A stretch of 64,000 nucleotides of DNA from contig CAJTPO010000010.1 of assembly GCA_910578115.1 (NCBI GenBank), positions 1 through 64,000 on the forward strand. The letters are read 5' to 3'. The notes under the pieces were generated by a model. It had not been told where the DNA came from. It did no database searches and saw only the letters and a list, made by a program, of their open reading frames with translations. Below, in pieces: positions 59,524-64,000 of the stretch (positions are counted from its first letter, which is position 1; each line of letters begins with the position of its first letter). The stretch is from an uncultured Lachnospiraceae bacterium (GTDB lineage: Bacteria; Bacillota; Clostridia; Lachnospirales; Lachnospiraceae). The translations under genes were made by a program, and so were the position numbers.

Positions 59524-62037
59524 ATGGAACAAGTCACTCAATACGGTATTTATGAAAAGGAAATGGACAAGTATCTGGACAGCACTCTGACACCGGCCGA
59601 GCGGGCGGCGGACTTGTTGAGCAGGATGACATTGGAGGAAAAAATGGCACAGGTGAACTGTGTGCTGGTACCGGCAGGCAGGGAGGAAGAGATCAGGCAA
59701 CGCTGCAGATATGGAATCGGGGAGGTTTCCACGCTGGAGGTGCGGATGTTGGGCAGTGCAAAGGAGGCCGCTGCTTTTCAACGGAAAGTACAGGCCATGG
59801 TGATGGAAAACAGTCCTCATCGTATTCCGGCGATCTTTCATATGGAAGGACTGTGCGGCGCCTTTATTCAGGATGCCACGAGTTTTCCTTCCGGGATCGG
59901 CAGGGCTTCCTCCTGGGATCCGGCCTTAGAAGAGCGGATCGGACAGATTGTGGCGAGACAGGAAAATGCCGCCGGTTTTACGCACACGCTGGCGCCGGTC
60001 CTGGATATTTCCCGGGATGCAAGAATGGGACGGCAGGGAGAGACTTACGGGGAGGATCCGGTCCTGGCAGCAGCCATGGGTACGGCCTACACCAGGGGCA
60101 TTCAGGAGCGGGGGCTGGAGGTGTCCGCGCAGACAGGGAATAAGCGTTATTCTGAGGCGGTTGCCAAACATTTCATGGGATTCCACAACTCGGAGGGCGG
60201 TATTCATGGAGCTGACAGCCGCACGCCCAGAAGGCTGATGGAGGAAATCTACGGCAAGCCGTTTCAGGCGGCTATCCGGGAGGCTTCCCTGCGCGGTGTG
60301 ATGCCCTGCTATTGTACTTTTGACGGGGAACCGGCCTCCGCTTCCCCGATGTTGTTGACGGAGATTCTGCGGGAGGAGATGGGGTTTGACGGACTGGCGG
60401 TATCTGACTATGGCGCCATTGAGAATATCCATAATGTCCAGAACATGTATGAGAGTGTGACGGAGGCCGGGCTTTATGCCATGGAGGCGGGGATGGACGT
60501 GGAGATGCCAAACTGCGCCGCCTACAATGACGAACTGGCGGAGCTGTTCTGGAGCGGCCGGGCGGATATGGCCATTCTGGACAGGGCCGTCAGGCGTGTG
60601 CTGGAAGCAAAGTTCCGCATGGGTCTGTTTGAACATCCTTACGCATTGGAGGATGCGGCCTTTGAAGCGGCTTTCTACCGGCAGGAGGATGCGGAGGTGA
60701 CGCTGCAGTCCGCCAGAGAGTCCCTGATCTTACTCAAGAACGACGGGACCCTTCCGCTTGGGAGGAATGTCCGCAGGATCGCGGTGGTCGGTTGCCACGC
60801 ACAGAATGCAGGCAGTTTTTTCGGCGGTTATACGCATCTGAGCATGGTGGAAGCCGTGCACGCCGTGGCGAATTCTATCGCCGGGATTGGCGAGGCGGCT
60901 GTCAATCGGGAAAAAGAGGTGCCGTATATTCCGGGGACGCAGATCCAGTCGGATGAGACAGAGGAGTTCGCAGCCGTCCTGCGGCAGATCAAGCCAGGGT
61001 GTAAGAGCCTGTTGGAGGAATTGAGAGACAGGCTGCCGGAGGTGGAAATCGGCTACGCTTACGGTTATCCCGCGGCGGGCAACGATATGAGCCGCCATGA
61101 GGAGGCGCTGACTCTGATCGCGCAGGCGGATCTGTGCATCATGACGCTGGGCGGCAAGCACGGCTCCTGTTCGGTAGCCACCATGGGAGAGGGTGTGGAT
61201 GGCACGGACATCAATCTGCCCGAATGTCAGGAAGTCTTTCTGCGTAAAGCGGCGGCAGTCGGCAAGCCCCTGATCGGCATCCACTTTAATGGCAGGCCGG
61301 TTTCCAGTGATGGGGCGGATACCTGTCTGCAGGCGCTGATCGAGGCGTGGAATCCCTCGGAGAGAGGAGCGGAGGCGATCGTTGATGTGTTGACGGGAGC
61401 GTATGATCCCTGCGGCAGGCTGCCGGTCTCGGTGGCGTATCACGCGGGGCAGATCCCGATCTACTATGATCATCCCAACGGTTCTTCGTGGCATCAGGGA
61501 GCCAGCATCGGCTTTTCCGATTATGTGGATCTGCCTCACACACCCCGGTATTATTTCGGGTATGGTCTGTCTTATACTTCTTTTGCATACAGTGATTTCT
61601 GCTGCGGCAGTAAGGTGGCTGTCCGGGCGGGAGAGGAATCTCAGGGGCAGAAGATGCTTCGCCCGGACGAACGTATCCAGGTATCGGTCACGGTCAAAAA
61701 TACGGGTAAGACGGCAGGCACGGAGATCGTACAGCTGTATCTGAAAGACATATATGCCAGTATGACCCGCCCGGTCATGGAGCTTGCCGGTTTTGCCAGG
61801 GTGGAACTGGAACCGGGAGAAGCCCGAAGGATTACCTTCGAGACCGATCCGAGCCAGCTTGCATTTCTGGACAGGAAACTGCGGTGGAAGATCGAAGCCG
61901 GCACAGTACAGGTGATGATCGGGGCATCCTCTCAGGACATCAAGTATACGGGAGAATTAAAAATAACGGATGATATGTACATAGACGGCAGGGAACGCCG
62001 GTTTTATGCGGATGTCTTTGAATCCCCGATTCCATAG
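59524..62037 (+). CDS. Glycoside hydrolase family 3 enzyme (canonical order)
   Basis: 837 residues, cytoplasmic. Barrel first (SRMTLEEKMAQVNC; HTLAPVLDISRDARMGRQGETYGEDP; nucleophile Asp295 in LAVSDYGAIEN), then sandwich (LILLKNDGTLPLGRNVRRIAVVG; GGKHGSCSVATMGEGVDGTDINLPE), then a fibronectin-III-like end (SVTVKNTGKTAGTEIVQLYL). Resembles GH3 beta-glucosidases and beta-xylosidases of plant glycan loci. GAGAGGAAAG precedes the ATG at 59524. Confidence 0.93.
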   Translation: MEQVTQYGIYEKEMDKYLDSTLTPAERAADLLSRMTLEEKMAQVNCVLVPAGREEEIRQRCRYGIGEVSTLEVRMLGSAKEAAAFQRKVQAMVMENSPHRIPAIFHMEGLCGAFIQDATSFPSGIGRASSWDPALEERIGQIVARQENAAGFTHTLAPVLDISRDARMGRQGETYGEDPVLAAAMGTAYTRGIQERGLEVSAQTGNKRYSEAVAKHFMGFHNSEGGIHGADSRTPRRLMEEIYGKPFQAAIREASLRGVMPCYCTFDGEPASASPMLLTEILREEMGFDGLAVSDYGAIENIHNVQNMYESVTEAGLYAMEAGMDVEMPNCAAYNDELAELFWSGRADMAILDRAVRRVLEAKFRMGLFEHPYALEDAAFEAAFYRQEDAEVTLQSARESLILLKNDGTLPLGRNVRRIAVVGCHAQNAGSFFGGYTHLSMVEAVHAVANSIAGIGEAAVNREKEVPYIPGTQIQSDETEEFAAVLRQIKPGCKSLLEELRDRLPEVEIGYAYGYPAAGNDMSRHEEALTLIAQADLCIMTLGGKHGSCSVATMGEGVDGTDINLPECQEVFLRKAAAVGKPLIGIHFNGRPVSSDGADTCLQALIEAWNPSERGAEAIVDVLTGAYDPCGRLPVSVAYHAGQIPIYYDHPNGSSWHQGASIGFSDYVDLPHTPRYYFGYGLSYTSFAYSDFCCGSKVAVRAGEESQGQKMLRPDERIQVSVTVKNTGKTAGTEIVQLYLKDIYASMTRPVMELAGFARVELEPGEARRITFETDPSQLAFLDRKLRWKIEAGTVQVMIGASSQDIKYTGELKITDDMYIDGRERRFYADVFESPIP

Positions 62038-62097
62038 TGCAAAATCAAAGGGGATATAACAGGAAAATTCAGATAAAAGAAATTGGAGGGATATTGT

Positions 62098-64000
62098 ATG
62101 CAGATTTATGACATGAAGGTAAATCATTTGACGAACCCGCTGGGATTTCGGATGCCGCGCACTGTTTTCTCATGGAAGGTGAAGGAGGCCGAGGGCAGGA
62201 GGCAGGAGGCGGCCCGGCTGCAGATCGCACTGGATGAAGGCATGGGGGAGATCCTGTTTGATTCTGGTTTTGATACCAATGCGGACAGTCTGGCATATCC
62301 GGTATCGCTGGCATTGCAACCGTACACCCGCTATTATTGGACTGTTACGGTGCGCAGTGAGGCGGGAGAAGAGGCCGTGGGAGCGGTACAGTGGTTTGAG
62401 ACGGCCAAGATGCAGGAAGACTGGTGCGGACAGTGGATCACCTGTGACAGTAAGGAGAAGAGGCATCCTTATTTTGAAAAGGATGTGCAGGTGGACAAAC
62501 CGGTCAGATGGGCCAGACTCTATATCTGCGGCCTGGGGCTGTATGAAGCCTTTTATCAGGCGAAGCAGGGGGATGCGGCGGGCAGCTTACAGCGGATCGG
62601 GGAAGAATATCTGACGCCTTACAGCAATGATTACAACGAGTGGGTGCAGTACCAGACCTATGATGTGACAGGGCTGCTGCAGTCTTCGGGGCGGTTGTCG
62701 GTCCTGTTGGGCAATGGCTGGTATAAGGCGAGATTCGGGTTTTCGGCGTTGGAGGATGTGGGATTTTACGGTAATGACTGGAAGCTGATCGCAGAACTGC
62801 GCATCGTCTATGAGGACGGCTCTGAGGAAGTGATCGGAACGGATGAGAGCTGGAGCGTGCGGCGCAGTAAGATCGCCTTTTCCAACCTGTATGACGGGGA
62901 GCTGCGGGACGATACGCTGGCGGAGACGGCAATCTGTCAGGCACAGCTTTGCGAGCCGCCGAAGGGGGTACTGACGGAGCGGATGAGCCTGCCGGTGACG
63001 GTGCACGAGACGTTCGAACCGGTGGAACTGATCCATACGCCTGCGGGAGAGCTGGTCTTCGATCTGGGGCAGGAGATCACCGGATTATTTGCGCTGCGGG
63101 TACAGCAGCCGGCAGGGACGAAGATCCATATCCAGACGGGTGAGATCCTGCAGGACGGCAATTTCTACAATGAAAATCTTAGAACGGCGAAGTCCGAGTA
63201 TATCTATATAGCAGACGGCAGTGAGCAGGTGATCATGCCCCACTTTACGTTCTATGGCTATCGGTATGTGAAGATCCAGGGCATTCCGGATCTGAAGAAA
63301 GAGGACTTTAAAGGACTGGCGATCTACAGCGATTTTCAGGAGATCGGATTCATGAAGACGGGCAATGCGCTGCTAAACCGCTTTATCGAGAACGTGCGCT
63401 GGGGACTTAAGGATAATTTCGTGGATGTGCCCACCGACTGTCCGCAGCGGGATGAGCGCATGGGCTGGACGGGAGACGCCCAGGTATTCTCGCCGACGGC
63501 CATGTATCTGACGGATCCTTACGCATTCTATGCGAAGTATCTGTACGATATGGGGAAGGAGCAACGCGCTCTGGGCGGCGGGGTGCCTCATGTAGTGCCT
63601 TCCTGCGGGGTGGAAGATTCCGCCTGCGTGTGGGGCGATGCGGCCTGTATCATTCCCTGGAACCTGTATCTGTTCTTCGGGGACAAGAGCATCCTGGAAG
63701 AACAGTTTGAGAGCATGAGAAGCTGGGTGGACTATGTGAGCCGGGTGGACGGAGACGACCACGGCTGGCGGAAGGTGTTCCACTTCGGCGACTGGCTGGC
63801 GCTGGACCATCCGGAGGGCGGTTCGGAGCAGGTGCTGGGCGCCACGGACGAGGGCTTTATCGCCAATCTCTATTATGCGGTGAGCGCCGGACTGGTGGCG
63901 AAGGCGGCTCATGTGCTGGGGTATGAGGAAGAAGAGGAGCGATATGACAGCCTTTCCAGGGAGCAGTTTGCAGCAGTGAAAAAGGAGTTCTACAGCGCCA
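62098..64000 (+). CDS. Glycoside hydrolase family 78 alpha-L-rhamnosidase (3' end outside the window)
   Basis: Open frame from ATG 62098 (GGAGGG upstream) through 634 codons to the window edge without a stop. Start region QIYDMKVNHLTNPLGFRM, N-terminal beta domains, then the GH78 catalytic signature VPTDCPQRDERMGWTGDA at residues 444-461, which contains the family's acidic residues. A full GH78 protein usually has about 900 residues, so roughly a third is missing. No signal peptide. It removes terminal alpha-rhamnose from imported oligosaccharides or plant glycosides, consistent with the locus. Confidence 0.92.
   Translation, partial: MQIYDMKVNHLTNPLGFRMPRTVFSWKVKEAEGRRQEAARLQIALDEGMGEILFDSGFDTNADSLAYPVSLALQPYTRYYWTVTVRSEAGEEAVGAVQWFETAKMQEDWCGQWITCDSKEKRHPYFEKDVQVDKPVRWARLYICGLGLYEAFYQAKQGDAAGSLQRIGEEYLTPYSNDYNEWVQYQTYDVTGLLQSSGRLSVLLGNGWYKARFGFSALEDVGFYGNDWKLIAELRIVYEDGSEEVIGTDESWSVRRSKIAFSNLYDGELRDDTLAETAICQAQLCEPPKGVLTERMSLPVTVHETFEPVELIHTPAGELVFDLGQEITGLFALRVQQPAGTKIHIQTGEILQDGNFYNENLRTAKSEYIYIADGSEQVIMPHFTFYGYRYVKIQGIPDLKKEDFKGLAIYSDFQEIGFMKTGNALLNRFIENVRWGLKDNFVDVPTDCPQRDERMGWTGDAQVFSPTAMYLTDPYAFYAKYLYDMGKEQRALGGGVPHVVPSCGVEDSACVWGDAACIIPWNLYLFFGDKSILEEQFESMRSWVDYVSRVDGDDHGWRKVFHFGDWLALDHPEGGSEQVLGATDEGFIANLYYAVSAGLVAKAAHVLGYEEEEERYDSLSREQFAAVKKEFYSA

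Noticed and set aside
1..64000. tRNA, rRNA and prophage genes
   Set aside because: I looked for these and saw none. A covariance search would be needed to exclude a tRNA in the short gaps.

Overview
The window reads as chromosomal DNA from a Gram-positive gut anaerobe of the Clostridia, most probably a Lachnospiraceae member (inference). The reasons are strong AGGAGG-type ribosome binding sites, Lpl/Yes-type sugar ABC transporters paired with YesM/YesN two-component systems, LacI control, several GH3 enzymes, a LytTR/GHKL pair, Rpn and AAA-ATPase/PD-(D/E)XK family genes, and a fairly high GC content. No rRNA, tRNA, CRISPR array, complete IS or prophage was seen. The exact genus cannot be told from the sequence.

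Layout. 0-5.2 kb: a ribose/galactose-type sugar ABC transporter (binding lipoprotein, double ATPase, permease), then a Cys/Met-metabolism PLP enzyme. 5.3-10.7 kb: an OmpR-type response regulator, a histidine kinase and an ATPase/FtsX-like permease exporter of the peptide-antibiotic resistance type. 10.8-20.3 kb: a hypothetical gene, a GH3 glucosidase, a LacI regulator, a DUF4038 glycosidase-like protein, an alpha/beta hydrolase and an Ig-like/esterase protein. 20.6-27.7 kb: a carbohydrate ABC importer converging on its YesN/YesM regulators. 28-29.8 kb: a second OmpR/kinase pair. 29.8-31.2 kb: an AT-richer patch (UDG-like and VOC-like genes) abutting a permease remnant. 31.2-35.2 kb: a GH172-type enzyme, an MFS transporter and a lipoprotein paralog of the esterase. 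35.3-38.5 kb: an agr-like LytTR/GHKL pair, a small membrane protein and gene debris. 38.9-45.9 kb: two more ATPase/permease exporters, the second with an in-frame 39-bp tandem repeat. 46-48.3 kb: a PsiE-like membrane protein and an AAA-ATPase/nuclease-fold protein with a remnant of a relative. 48.8-64 kb: a polysaccharide-utilisation locus: permuted GH3, ABC importer, GH43-like enzyme, YesM/YesN pair, GH3, and a GH78 alpha-L-rhamnosidase cut by the window end.

How it works together (inference): secreted or surface enzymes trim plant glycans or glycosides rich in beta-glucosyl, rhamnosyl and possibly arabinosyl or apiosyl residues. The Lpl-type importers take up oligomers under YesM/YesN control, and cytoplasmic GH3, GH43, GH78 and GH172 enzymes finish degradation. 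The three FtsX-type exporters with their kinases probably protect the cell envelope.

The most unusual signal is a repeated 5' leader upstream of several of the carbohydrate genes. It is a series of stem-loops, of which one 7-9 nt hairpin loop is complementary to the bases just upstream of the gene's Shine-Dalgarno sequence. The complementarity holds across four divergent copies by compensating or wobble changes. Shortened copies that lack the hairpin have partly lost the complementary bases. This looks like an undescribed RNA regulator of translation, or a mobile leader module.
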